From positions 4,092,001-4,156,000 of the forward strand of contig OZ245818.1 in NCBI GenBank assembly GCA_965228435.1: DNA of 64,000 nt. The letters run 5' to 3'. Every line of letters begins with the position of its first letter. Position 1 is the stretch's first letter. Source of the DNA: Hoeflea_A sp965228435 (GTDB lineage: Bacteria; Pseudomonadota; Alphaproteobacteria; Rhizobiales; Rhizobiaceae). Of the stretch, positions 44,942-54,876 are shown piece after piece. Made by a program: the position numbers and the translations under genes. The notes below the pieces were generated by a model. That model saw only the letters and a program-made list of their open reading frames with translations. It searched no databases and was not told the DNA's origin.

Positions 44942-44951
44942 GCATACGTAT
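44942..44951. promoter_or_regulatory. Palindromic operator copy 2
   Basis: CGCATACGTAT begins at 44941, so GCATACGTAT is repeated 98 bases (about nine helical turns) from copy 1 and 33 bases upstream of the rightward SnoaL-like gene. The spacing would allow one tetrameric repressor to loop the intergenic DNA and shut off both directions. Confidence 0.6.
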
Positions 44952-44984
44952 TACAAAGTGAATTGCTTATCCGGAGGAGCAGGC

Positions 44985-46001
44985 ATGAGTGATTATCAGG
45001 CATCGAAAGCGCTGATTCGGGAGTTTCATCAAGCACTTGACGCCGCACCTGCAGAGGCGGCGGCGGATGTGCTGTCACGTTTCGTGACGGACGACTACCT
45101 CTGGCGCGGCATGCATCCGTTCAATCAACAGAACGGTGCTGGGGATGTGGCAAAGGTGTTTTGGGAACCATACAAACGCGCCTTTATGCCGGTGCAGCGC
45201 CGCCCGAATATCTTCTATGCCGGCCGCAATCGGGTCGACGGCTACCAGACCGAATGGGTGTGCAGCATGGGCCATATGCTCGGCCTGTTCGACCAACCGT
45301 GGCTCGATATTCTGCCGACCCGCCAGATGGCGTTTTTGCGCTATGCCGAATTCAATCGGATCGAGGGCGGGAAAATCGCCGAGACGGCACTGTTCATCGA
45401 CATCATGAATCTGATGCATCAAGTCGGATCGAATGTGCTTCCGGCGAGCACCGGCGTCACCGTCATAACACCAGGGCCGCAAACCCAGGACGGGTTGCTC
45501 CTGGATGCCCATGCGGAAGAGGAAGGCATAGCCACTCTCGACCTGATCCTGCGAATGATCGATCGGCTGGTGGCGACCGGTGTGCGTACGACTGCCGATG
45601 ATTTGAAGCTCGACTGGCATGACGACATGCTGTGGTGGGGCCCCGGCGGCATCGGCGCCTCCTATACCCATGGACGCTATCTCGAACAGCACTGCCGTCC
45701 ATTTGAAGAGGGCTTGGATTTTCTCCGCCATCACGGCCACGTGCTACGCTTTGCCGAGGGCAACTATGGTGGCTTCTTCGGCTATCCGAGCATGCGGATG
45801 CGGTCGACCGGCGGCTACCTCGGGCTTTTGTCGTCAAGCGATGCCGAAGTCGATATGCGTATTGTTGATCTGTATCGTCGGCAGGGCGACAAGCTCGCGG
45901 AAAACTGGATTTTCATCGACCACCTGCATTTTCTCGACCAGCTCGGGGTCGATCTGCTGGCCCGACAGCGACGCACGAATGGCGTCAACCCCTGGACATA
46001 G
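44985..46001 (+). CDS. Double-domain SnoaL/NTF2-like protein, divergent copy
   Basis: This 338-residue protein starts at the ATG at 44985 after GGAGGAG. Residues 5-140 (ALIREFHQALDAAPAEAAAD, YLWRGMHPFNQQNGA) and 185-330 (LDLILRMIDRLVATGV, DWHDDMLWWGPGGIGASYTHG) form two NTF2/SnoaL-like halves. The second half resembles the single-domain protein at 39910-40347 (WHEDMIWHGPPG versus WHDDMLWWGPGG, and ENWIFIDHLHFLDQLG versus ENWVMVDHIDVFRQLG). It is divergent from the ABC operon, shares its operators, and overlaps the convergent cyclase gene by 17 bases. Confidence 0.72.
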   Translation: MSDYQASKALIREFHQALDAAPAEAAADVLSRFVTDDYLWRGMHPFNQQNGAGDVAKVFWEPYKRAFMPVQRRPNIFYAGRNRVDGYQTEWVCSMGHMLGLFDQPWLDILPTRQMAFLRYAEFNRIEGGKIAETALFIDIMNLMHQVGSNVLPASTGVTVITPGPQTQDGLLLDAHAEEEGIATLDLILRMIDRLVATGVRTTADDLKLDWHDDMLWWGPGGIGASYTHGRYLEQHCRPFEEGLDFLRHHGHVLRFAEGNYGGFFGYPSMRMRSTGGYLGLLSSSDAEVDMRIVDLYRRQGDKLAENWIFIDHLHFLDQLGVDLLARQRRTNGVNPWT

Positions 46002-47172
46002 CCGGCGCGAACACCGTCTGTTCCCGGCTGACGCCCTTGAGGTCGAAGCTGCCAAGCTTTTCGAGCGCATCGGGAACCAATGCGGCAAAATCGGACGAAA
46101 CGAGCACGGGGCGTTTCAGGTCGCGGGTCAACGCTTCGACTCGGCTTGCGAGGTTCACCGCCGGGCCGATCACCGTGAAGTCGAGCCGGTTCTGGCCACC
46201 CACATTGCCGTAGGTGACCTCACCAATATGCAGGGCTATTCCGCACTCGATTGCCGGTTGACCGGCTTCGGCACGAGCAGAGTTTGCTGCATCGATACCG
46301 GCGATGGCTTCCCGGGCGGCGGACAGTGCGGACCGGGCGGCTGCTTGCTCACCGCCATCGCCAGGCTGGAAAATCGCCAGCACCGCGTCGCCGATGAATT
46401 TCAGGATCTCGCCGCCGTGGGCCTCGATGGCTGAGGTGGTGGCATCAAAATACGCGTTTAGCGTATCGATCAGAACCTGGCTCGGCAGTTTCTCCGACAA
46501 CGAGGTGAAACCCTTCAGGTCACAGAACCAGATGACGGTTCGAAATGTTTCCCCGGAGCCCCGGCGGATGGCGCCGTCGAGAACGCGGCGGCCGGCGACG
46601 GGGCCGACATAGGTTTCCATCAGTGTCATCGCCATGTGGCGCAGGTAGTCGAGTTCGAGGACGACGGCGAGCGGATTCTGCAGCCCAGTCAGAATGGCGA
46701 TGTCATCGTCAGTGAAACCGTTGGGCCGGTCGGTGGCAAAGGTCATTACCTTGTAAGAACCGTCGCTAAAGGGCAGGGGAAGAGCAAAGTATTCGCTCAT
46801 CCCCGCCTGACGAAACTCGGTCAAAAGATGATATTCGCCCGGATCGGGCTCTCCCTCCAGTGGATAGCGTTTTGGCTCACCGGTCTCATAGGCAATGAAG
46901 ATGGGACTGCGCCGTACGTCCAGCGGGTCGAGGGCCGCCTGGCGAAAGCGTCGGATCGTCAATTCCTTGCCGCGCTCCCACAGGGCGGAAAAGCTGTCGA
47001 CGTGGGGGTGCAGGCTCGGCAACCCCGTGGTGTAGCGCGCCAGCGGCAGCCCGGCAGACACCAGTCGATCGACGATAGCCTGGTTGACTGTTTCGGTATC
47101 CGCGATGGCGCGTGCGTCTGACAGCAGCCACGCGGTGATTTCGTTGATTGTGTCCTGGGTGGATTTGTCCAT
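45985..47172 (-). CDS. Class III adenylate cyclase with GAF-like N-terminus
   Basis: This 395-residue protein has an N-terminal 180-residue region that resembles a GAF-type sensor (YHLLTEFRQAGMSEYFALPL, DDIAILTGLQNPLAVVLE), then a class III cyclase domain (about 215-395). The metal-binding Asp residues are in WFCDLKGFTSLSE and LKFIGDAVLAIF. The Lys of that segment and the Asp of NRLDFTVIGPAVNLASRVE form the adenine-selecting pair, and the late Asn and Arg are present. All catalytic residues therefore look intact for making cAMP. It has no membrane segment. Its 3' end overlaps the SnoaL-like gene convergently. Confidence 0.88.
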   Translation of the reverse strand: MDKSTQDTINEITAWLLSDARAIADTETVNQAIVDRLVSAGLPLARYTTGLPSLHPHVDSFSALWERGKELTIRRFRQAALDPLDVRRSPIFIAYETGEPKRYPLEGEPDPGEYHLLTEFRQAGMSEYFALPLPFSDGSYKVMTFATDRPNGFTDDDIAILTGLQNPLAVVLELDYLRHMAMTLMETYVGPVAGRRVLDGAIRRGSGETFRTVIWFCDLKGFTSLSEKLPSQVLIDTLNAYFDATTSAIEAHGGEILKFIGDAVLAIFQPGDGGEQAAARSALSAAREAIAGIDAANSARAEAGQPAIECGIALHIGEVTYGNVGGQNRLDFTVIGPAVNLASRVEALTRDLKRPVLVSSDFAALVPDALEKLGSFDLKGVSREQTVFAPAMSRG

Positions 47173-47224
47173 GGGTCAATGTCTAGCGCGGACCCGACAC
47201 ACGGACAATCGTTGTCAAAGATGG

Positions 47225-48091
47225 TCAGCTGCGAAATGCACCGGCATGACTGGTGATGAAAGACTTCAACGCCGAAGGTGGCGTGCCCGTTACTGTTTCG
47301 ACGTCTGCGCTGACGTTTTCCTGCGCGCCGGCGCGCAGCGCAGACAAAAGATCGACGACAAGGTTCGATTTCCAGCGTGGCATTCCCGTCATCATGGGCA
47401 AAACCAGTCTGGCGAGGAAGGCCGGCGGGCTCGTGTAAGCGATCTCGTGACCCAGTTCGTTCGACATCAGCCCGACGACATCGCCAAAACTGTGTGCCGA
47501 AGGTCCGGTCAACACATAGGTCTTGTTGTAGTGGTCGTCCTTGCAAACGACGGCAGCCGCGGTCCTGGCCACATCGGAAACATCGACCATGGCGACGCGT
47601 CCACTGCCGACCGGCGCTATGATCCGCTTTTTCTTCGCGACATCCTCGGCAAACAACAGCAGGGACTGCTGAAAGAATGTGGGTCGCAGAATAGTGTAGG
47701 GGAGGCCACTTTGTTCCAGTGCGGTTTCCGCTTCGCGGTGCATGGTGCCGAAACTGACGGGTGGAGTGAGACCTGCGGACTGGGCCGACAATTTGATGAC
47801 GTGGGGCCTGCCCCGCTGCTTGATCACGTCGACAAGAGACGCCTCGATACGGTCTTGCCTGGGGTCATCGGCAGTCGCCAGGAAGATGGCGTCGACGTCG
47901 GCCACCGCCTCGCTCAGTGACTGCGGCTCCTTTAAATCGGCGACCACGGGGATTGCACCCTGTTTCAGAAGACCGTCGCCCGCGGCCTCGCGGCTGGTGA
48001 CCGCGCGTACGTCGTGCCCGCCTTCGATCAGTTGTGGCAGGAGGGCGGAACCGACCCGGCCGGTGGCCGCGGTCACGAGAATGCGTGCCAT
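47225..48091 (-). CDS. NmrA-like NAD(P)-binding protein
   Basis: This 288-residue atypical short-chain dehydrogenase relative opens with ILVTAATGRVGSALLPQL, containing the TGxxGxxG-type nucleotide-binding turn, and continues with DAIFLATADDPRQDR, LPYTILRPTFFQQS and VDVSDVARTAAAVV. These match NmrA/azoreductase-type NAD(P)-binding proteins, which act as redox sensors or quinone/azo reductases. The active-site Tyr-x3-Lys of classical SDRs is not seen. It lies 11 bases downstream of the nitronate monooxygenase gene and is probably co-transcribed with it. Confidence 0.82.
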   Translation of the reverse strand: MARILVTAATGRVGSALLPQLIEGGHDVRAVTSREAAGDGLLKQGAIPVVADLKEPQSLSEAVADVDAIFLATADDPRQDRIEASLVDVIKQRGRPHVIKLSAQSAGLTPPVSFGTMHREAETALEQSGLPYTILRPTFFQQSLLLFAEDVAKKKRIIAPVGSGRVAMVDVSDVARTAAAVVCKDDHYNKTYVLTGPSAHSFGDVVGLMSNELGHEIAYTSPPAFLARLVLPMMTGMPRWKSNLVVDLLSALRAGAQENVSADVETVTGTPPSALKSFITSHAGAFRS

Positions 48092-48102
48092 CGATCCGGC
48101 CC

Positions 48103-49122
48103 TCAGCCGCCTGGCCTGGTTCGCAGGGCTTCGATCGCCTCCGCGGCCATTCGCTGGATGACCTCTGCCGCCGTCGGAACATCGGCAATCTGGTCGAGGC
48201 CCTGGCCGGCCAGCAACGGCAGCTCCTCGAAGTCGCCTGTGGCGCCTGCCATGGGCACCATATTGGTGAATTTGTTGAGCGGGGTCGGCTGGCCGAGCAA
48301 GTCCATCTCGCCGACCACCGGTTCACCCGAATTGTCCGCAGGAACGTCAGCCACCCGATCGTTCCATTCCGCAACGACCCGGTTTTCCAGAACTCGTATT
48401 GGGTTGAACTCCGGATGATGGCGCCCGAAGATATGGGTGAGTGCGGTGTCGGCGCTACCGGCAGCAACCAGTCGCTGCTTATATTCTTCGGCCACAGCAC
48501 TTTCTTGAGTCGCCACGAAACGGGTGCCAATCCAGACGCCATCAGCGCCCAATATCAATGCAGCGGCGAGCCCGCGTCCGTCCGCGATGCCGCCGGCGGC
48601 CAGAACCAGTGCCCGGTCGCCGACGGCGTCGACGATTGCCGGCGTGAGCGCGATGGTTCCAGCAGTGCCGTAGTTATGCCCCCCGGCCTCGCTCCCTTGT
48701 GCAATGACCAGATCGATGCCGTTGGCAACCGCGCTTTTGGCGTCTTCAACAGAGCCAACCTGTTCCCACACTTCAACACCAGCGTCATGCAGCCGGCCAA
48801 TCCACTCGGCTGACGGATGTCCCCAATGAAATGACACGGCCTTCGGTCGCATCTCGCACATCAGGTCGATATGTCCGTCCTGGGTGTAGCAGGTGATGAA
48901 ATTGACGTGGAACGGCTTTTCCGTTCCCGCCATGACGCCGCCGACCAGTTGCTGAACACCTTCCGGCGGAATGATGCCGACGCCGGCAATCGAGCCCATC
49001 GCGCCCGCCTCGCTCACTGCGATACCGAGCGGCGGGGTCATGCCCGCGAAAGCCATACCGGCTTGAACGATCGGCACCGACAGTCCGAACTTTTCCGTCA
49101 GGCGTGTGGCAAGCTGTTGCAT
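48103..49122 (-). CDS. Nitronate monooxygenase (2-nitropropane dioxygenase family)
   Basis: This 339-residue FMN-dependent TIM-barrel protein starts at the ATG at 49122; a TTG at 49140 is a possible longer start. PIVQAGMAFAGMTPPLGIAV opens the barrel, and LVIAQGSEAGGHNYGT and LAAGGIADGRGLAAALILGADGVWIGTRF are the FMN phosphate and core segments of the family. Members oxidise alkyl nitronates or act as FMN enoyl reductases. The AraC regulator at 49268 is divergent and may control it together with the NmrA-like gene. Confidence 0.85.
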   Translation of the reverse strand: MQQLATRLTEKFGLSVPIVQAGMAFAGMTPPLGIAVSEAGAMGSIAGVGIIPPEGVQQLVGGVMAGTEKPFHVNFITCYTQDGHIDLMCEMRPKAVSFHWGHPSAEWIGRLHDAGVEVWEQVGSVEDAKSAVANGIDLVIAQGSEAGGHNYGTAGTIALTPAIVDAVGDRALVLAAGGIADGRGLAAALILGADGVWIGTRFVATQESAVAEEYKQRLVAAGSADTALTHIFGRHHPEFNPIRVLENRVVAEWNDRVADVPADNSGEPVVGEMDLLGQPTPLNKFTNMVPMAGATGDFEELPLLAGQGLDQIADVPTAAEVIQRMAAEAIEALRTRPGG

Positions 49123-49267
49123 GATCCGACTCCCCGGCAAATTTGATCAAGTTGACCCTATCCACAGCGGAAGTCTGGTGTTTGCCCGGCAGTGCACAGC
49201 AATGGTCCCAGAGTGCACTTCGTCGGCCGGAGTTGCGGGGTTGGTGTTGAGCTGTCATATTTTTTGG

Positions 49268-50188
49268 ATGCAAGCGATGCAGACGGAAGAGCGGGTTTGG
49301 TCGACTGCCGGCAACCGGGATGCCTTTGCCCATTGGCGCGAGGTGGTGTGCCAGGCCTTCACCAAACTCTCGCCAGAGCGGCTGGATGAGCGGCCGTTCG
49401 CCGGCGAGATCCGACTGTCGGCCTTCGGCGAGTGTGGCACGTTGTCGGAAATCAGGGCAGGCGCCCAAAAGGTACTGCGGGGAAGGCGTGACGTCGAGGA
49501 CCGTCCCTGCGATGCGGTATTCGTCAATATCCAGATGGCTGGTAGCAGTGCCGTGCGCCAAAGCGGCATGGAAGCTCGGTTGGAACCGGGCAGCTTTGTA
49601 ATGCTCGATGCACGACGTCCATTCGACATGCAATTTGAAGGGCCGTTTCGCCAGGTGTGCATGCATCTGCCGATCGAGTTGCTGGAAGCGCAAGGGTTCG
49701 ATCCGGCTGGGGCGGTTGCCCGGACCGTTGGCCGCGACCAGGTGTTTGGCGCCGCATTATTCGACAGTGTCGACGATATCCTGAGCGGTGAAGCATCGGA
49801 GGGCAGCCGCGACTATCTTGTGCAGCTCCTTCAACTGAGCCTGAGCGGAGGGCGTGCCGACACGCTGGCTGATCGCCATCTCAAGCTGGTGAAGCATTAT
49901 GTGGTTCGGCATTGCGCCGATTCGGATCTGACACCGACGGTGGTCGCCGAACATTTCAGAATGTCGGTTCGCTACCTGCACAAACTGTTCGCCCGCTCCG
50001 GTACAACGTTTGGCCGGTTTGTTTTGCGCTGCCGGCTCAGGCGGGCGCGGATTGCCGTGCTTGTCGATCCGCAACGACCGCTGGTGGATGTCGGCCTTGC
50101 CTGTGGGTTTCAGAGCGCCAGCCATTTCACCCGCTGCTTCCGACGGGAGTTCGGTATGACGCCGGGCGCTATGCGCCGGCTCGTTTGA
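49268..50188 (+). CDS. AraC-family transcriptional regulator
   Basis: From the ATG at 49268 the protein has 306 residues; the frame is open further upstream but overlaps the divergent gene. The N-terminal half resembles the AraC-binding-like-2 sensor (LEPGSFVMLDARRPFDMQFE). The C-terminal 100 residues contain two helix-turn-helix units (VVAEHFRMSVRYLHKLFARS and LVDVGLACGFQSASHFTRCF) ending FRREFGMTPGAMRR, the AraC signature. It is divergent from the nitronate monooxygenase gene, its probable target. The next 870 bases hold no protein gene but a repeat and the rRNA promoter. Confidence 0.87.
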   Translation: MQAMQTEERVWSTAGNRDAFAHWREVVCQAFTKLSPERLDERPFAGEIRLSAFGECGTLSEIRAGAQKVLRGRRDVEDRPCDAVFVNIQMAGSSAVRQSGMEARLEPGSFVMLDARRPFDMQFEGPFRQVCMHLPIELLEAQGFDPAGAVARTVGRDQVFGAALFDSVDDILSGEASEGSRDYLVQLLQLSLSGGRADTLADRHLKLVKHYVVRHCADSDLTPTVVAEHFRMSVRYLHKLFARSGTTFGRFVLRCRLRRARIAVLVDPQRPLVDVGLACGFQSASHFTRCFRREFGMTPGAMRRLV

Positions 50189-50190
50189 GG

Positions 50191-50524
50191 GCTCACGCGC
50201 CGTACCGCCCATCTTGCGATGGGCTAGCGCTGCGCGGGCGCGCCGCAAAGGCGGCGACGTATCCGGCGGGTTTCCCCGCCGTTCTTGGCCTTGCGAAGCC
50301 AATGGCTTCGATTCCCTTCCTACGACAGGTGTGCGTTGGAAAGCCCGACGCGCTGGTCACTTGTCCGTGTGAAGCAGTCGGCCCCTTTTTGAAACATGAG
50401 TGAGGGAAGAGGAACCGGCGCAAAGCGTCGCAAGCGCGACTTGCGGCGGGGAAACCCGCCGGGGTACGGCCGGTCAGGCCGCCCCCGCGGAGCATAGGCC
50501 CGAAGGGCCGCTCATGCGTGAGCG
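50191..50524 (+). repeat. Dispersed GC-rich repeat, copy A
   Basis: This copy begins GCTCACGCGCCGTACCGCCC and ends GGGCCGCTCATGCGTGAGC, so its ends are inverted GCTCACGC/GCGTGAGC. Inside are several stable GC hairpins (GGCGGGTTTCCCCGCC is one). Related copies lie at 52968-53206 (opposite orientation), 54592-54840 inside the 23S gene, and 57145-57388. It separates the AraC gene from the rRNA promoter. Confidence 0.75.
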
Positions 50525-50688
50525 CAAAAAGAAATGCAGGGATGAAATCCCGAAATGGCCTTCCTATATATGATGTGGGCGTCCTTCGAAACGGGTCCAT
50601 TTTGTGGCGAAGATCAGGTCCACAAAACCCTGTTTCGGCATCCTCGAAATTGTCCTCAAAAAAGTTGGAATTTTTTCCAATTTTCCTG

Positions 50689-50718
50689 TTGACTTAAATC
50701 GTGGGTGAGAACTATATA
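50689..50718 (+). promoter_or_regulatory. rRNA operon promoter
   Basis: TTGACT (50689-50694) and TATATA (50713-50718) are separated by 18 bases, a usual layout for alphaproteobacterial rRNA promoters. An A/T-rich stretch (AAAAAAGTTGGAATTTTTTC, around 50658-50677) upstream could serve as an UP element. It is about 350 bases before the 16S gene. Confidence 0.7.
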
Positions 50719-50740
50719 CCGCCCACCAACGAGGGCGGTT

Positions 50741-50760
50741 ACGCCGCTGGCGGCGTTTTC
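50741..50760 (+). promoter_or_regulatory. Terminator-like hairpin in rRNA leader
   Basis: ACGCCG-CTGG-CGGCGT followed by TTTTC forms a short hairpin with a T-run about 25 bases after the promoter. Such leader hairpins are plausible targets for growth-rate or antitermination control. The remaining leader to 51067 shows no gene. Confidence 0.4.
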
Positions 50761-51067
50761 TTGTGTCCTTGTTGTTTTCCTTTTGAGCCGCTTTGTGCGA
50801 CTTTGATGGGGTCCTGATTGGGCATTGTCTTGATTGGGTTTTGAGGTGGTTTTCTGCCTCGGTTGTTTGACAATTGAATATGGGAAAGAGAAACGTGGGC
50901 GGCGGTTTTGCCGTGGTCGATGGCTTTTGTCATTGACGATGAAGAGACTTTGGCGGTCACGTTTCGTATGAGAAGTTACACTATTGGTTATGGCCGAGAG
51001 GTCATAGACTGATGGGTGTGAAGTTCTCGTCGATTCAAGCGTGACCTAGTAGCCAAAATCGAATTCT

Positions 51068-52559
<1,492 letters not shown>

Positions 52560-52774
52560 AGACGTCTTATTTGGTTGTCCAGATAGCTTTAGCATCTGGA
52601 CGTTGAAACCGGACAGTTCGTCCGGGTGGCCACTAAGACGCCTTGTTAGAACAAAGGTTGGACCAGTCAGGTCCAGCCGACCTTACAAAGCCGCGCGCTT
52701 CGGCTCGCGGTATTTACGGCAACCGCCGTCTACGTTTCTCTTTCTCCAAGGATGATGGATTGTGGATTTGTTCT

Positions 52775-52865
52775 GTCCTCACGGCCGTTTCGCGCCTTCG
52801 GCGCTGGCCTCCGGACGGGGCGGCCAAAAGTGGCCGACGCGCAGTCGCGCTTGCGGTGCTTCGCA
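52775..52865 (-). repeat. Partial dispersed repeat, copy E
   Basis: CTCACGGCCGTTTCGCGCC to the GCGCTTGCGGTGCTTCGCACC stretch repeats the start of copy B (52968-53206) and copy F (53299-53397). It fills most of the 331-base spacer between 16S and tRNA-Ile; the first 220 bases of that spacer show no gene. Confidence 0.6.
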
Positions 52866-52884
52866 CCGGGTTCCCAACCAACCA

Positions 52885-52961
<77 letters not shown>

Positions 52962-52967
52962 TGTTTG

Positions 52968-53206
52968 TCCTCACGGCCGTTTCGCGCCCTTGGCGCTGGC
53001 CTCCGGACGGGGCGGCCAAAAGTGGCCGGACCCCGGCGGGTTTTCCCGCCGCGACTTGCGCTTGCGGTGCTTGCGCACCGAGGTCTTCCCGACTGTCGTG
53101 GGAAACAGGCTCGAAGCTCGTGAGCTTCGCAAGGCCGACCGGCCGTCGCCGCTGATGCGGCGCGCCCGCGCAGCGCCAGCCCGAAGGGCGGTACGGCGCG
53201 TGAGCG
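52968..53206 (-). repeat. Dispersed GC-rich repeat, copy B
   Basis: In reverse orientation this copy starts GCTCACGCGCCGTACCGCCC, like copies A and C, and contains the same GGCGGGTTTTCCCGCC-type hairpin. It occupies almost the whole space between tRNA-Ile and tRNA-Ala. Confidence 0.7.
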
Positions 53207-53217
53207 AAAAAGATCAC

Positions 53218-53293
53218 GGGGCTATAGCTCAGCTGGGAGAGCACCTGCTTTGCAAGCAGGGGGTCATCGGTTCGATCCCGATTAGCTCCACCA
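53218..53293 (+). tRNA. tRNA-Ala (TGC)
   Basis: The 76-base cloverleaf has acceptor GGGGCTA pairing with TAGCTCC (one G-U pair), anticodon loop CTTTGCAAG giving TGC, T arm GGTTCGATCC and an encoded CCA end. It is the second spacer tRNA of the rRNA operon. Confidence 0.97.
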
Positions 53294-53298
53294 TTATT

Positions 53299-53397
53299 GG
53301 TCCTCGCGGCCGCTTCGCGCCTTCGGCGCTGGCCTCCGGACGGGGCGCCAAATGATTGGCGACGCGCGGTCGCGCTTGCGGCGCTTGGCGCCGGATA
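53299..53397 (-). repeat. Partial dispersed repeat, copy F
   Basis: GGTCCTCGCGGCCGCTTCGC onward, with GCGCTGGCCTCCGGACGGGG, repeats the beginnings of copies B and E. It begins directly after tRNA-Ala. The rest of the 666-base spacer up to 23S contains no gene. Confidence 0.55.
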
Positions 53398-53721
53398 GAT
53401 GGCTGTTGGGCCTCGGTTACTAAATCATCCTTGAGAAACAAAAGTTTGCATCGCTTTCTGCGATGCCTGTTCTGCTTAACATTGTGAAGAGAAGATTGTG
53501 TCTGGAGCTTGTTCCGTTAACGCGGATTAACACCCTTGCGGGAACATGCTGTCGGATGATTGTCTTGCTTTCAGATTTTGGCCGCTTTGCGGGTTCTGAA
53601 GGAAGGACATGACGATTGGCGTTGCCTGACCGCGCGTCATTGGACACATCTCGAGAAGCTGGTCTGACATGTTCAGGGAATGCTCGGCGTATTCCCAGTG
53701 CCAAATGCCCGAAAAGTTGAA

Positions 53722-53818
53722 CGACTTTTTGGACAAGCCATTTGGCCATCAAGAACATGTCAAAAAATACGCCGATGGCATTTTTTTGATTGGTTTCCAT
53801 AGCTTATCCAAAAAGTCG
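53722..53818. repeat. Inverted repeat in the tRNA-Ala/23S spacer
   Basis: CGACTTTTTGGACAAGC (53722-53738) is matched in inverse orientation by GCTTATCCAAAAAGTCG (53802-53818) with one difference. In the precursor RNA it would form a 17-pair stem, perhaps used in processing or antitermination upstream of 23S. Confidence 0.55.
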
Positions 53819-54087
53819 GGAGACTTTTTGGGCATGGAAACGTTGCGTCCTGCATCCTTTGGGTTTGCAGCATGTATCGTTTCGGTCCCCTTCGAGCGCA
53901 AGCGAGAAGGACAAGGCACCGAAACCAGCAAAGATGATGATCATTGGCAATGAGAACGATCAAGTGTCAAAAGGGCATTTGGTGGATGCCTTGGCATGCA
54001 CAGGCGATGAAGGACGTGATACGCTGCGATAAGTTGCGGGGAGCTGCGAATAAGCTTTGATCCGCGAATTTCCGAATGGGGAAACCC

Positions 54088-54170
54088 ACCTTTCAGATGT
54101 CAGGTAACGGATTGCGGGTGATTTAGGTCGCCGGCCGTCTGTTATCCGACTTCTGATTAAAGGTATCTTA
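54088..54170 (+). other. Helix 9 intervening sequence of 23S rRNA
   Basis: Between GGGGAAACCCA and CCCTGAATACATAGGG, which are conserved 23S segments, there is an extra stem region of about 80 bases. This is the position of the usual alphaproteobacterial intervening sequence, whose removal yields a 5.8S-like fragment. Confidence 0.65.
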
Positions 54171-54550
54171 CCCTGAATACATAGGGTGTAAGAAGCGAAC
54201 GCGGGGAACTGAAACATCTAAGTACCCGTAGGAAAGGACATCAACCGAGACTCCGCTAGTAGTGGCGAGCGAACGCGGACCAGGCCAGTGGCATTGAAGA
54301 GCAAAGCAGAACCGTCTGGAAAGTCGGGCGTTATGGGTGACAGCCCCGTATGCGTAGACCTCTTCATTGTCCTTGAGTAAGGCGGGACACGTGAAATCCT
54401 GTCTGAACGTGGGGGGACCACCCTCCAAGCCTAAGTACTCGTGCATGACCGATAGCGAACCAGTACCGTGAGGGAAAGGTGAAAAGCACCCCGACAAGGG
54501 GAGTGAAATAGACCCTGAAACCGAATGCCTACAATCAGTCGGAGCGCGGT

Positions 54551-54876
54551 CTTCAAATTCTTCGAATTTGAAGCCGTGTTATTTTGTTCTCGCTCACGCG
54601 CCGTACCGCCCATCTGCGATGGGCTGGCGCTGCGCGGGCGCGCCGCATGAGCGGCGACGGCCAGTCGGCCTTGCGAAGCCTTCGGCTTCGTGCCTTTTTC
54701 CATGACAGTCGTGTCGAGTGACGTGACGAAGCGTCGTGGGAAAGAGCTCAGTGCACAGCACTGCAAGCGCGACTGCGCGTCGGCCGGTCAGGCCGCCCCC
54801 GCGGAGCATAGGCCCAATAGGGCCGCTCATGCGTGAGCGCAAACAAACAGCAGGTCTTAAATGCGAAGCATTTGAT
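54551..54876 (+). other. Helix 25 intervening sequence of 23S rRNA
   Basis: The E. coli-like flanks CAGTCGGAGC and GGCGTACCTTTTGTATAATG, which should be some 20 bases apart, are separated by about 350 bases. GCGGTC (54545-54550) and GACCGC (54877-54882) close the insertion as a stem. Hairpins at each edge (CTTCAAATTCTTCGAATTTG and AAATGCGAAGCATTT) surround a copy of the dispersed repeat. Confidence 0.8.
54592..54840 (+). repeat. Dispersed GC-rich repeat, copy C inside 23S
   Basis: GCTCACGCGCCGTACCGCCC at the start and GGGCCGCTCATGCGTGAGC at the end are the same boundaries as in copy A. The copy makes up most of the helix 25 intervening sequence, so this repeat has entered the rRNA gene itself. 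Confidence 0.75.
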
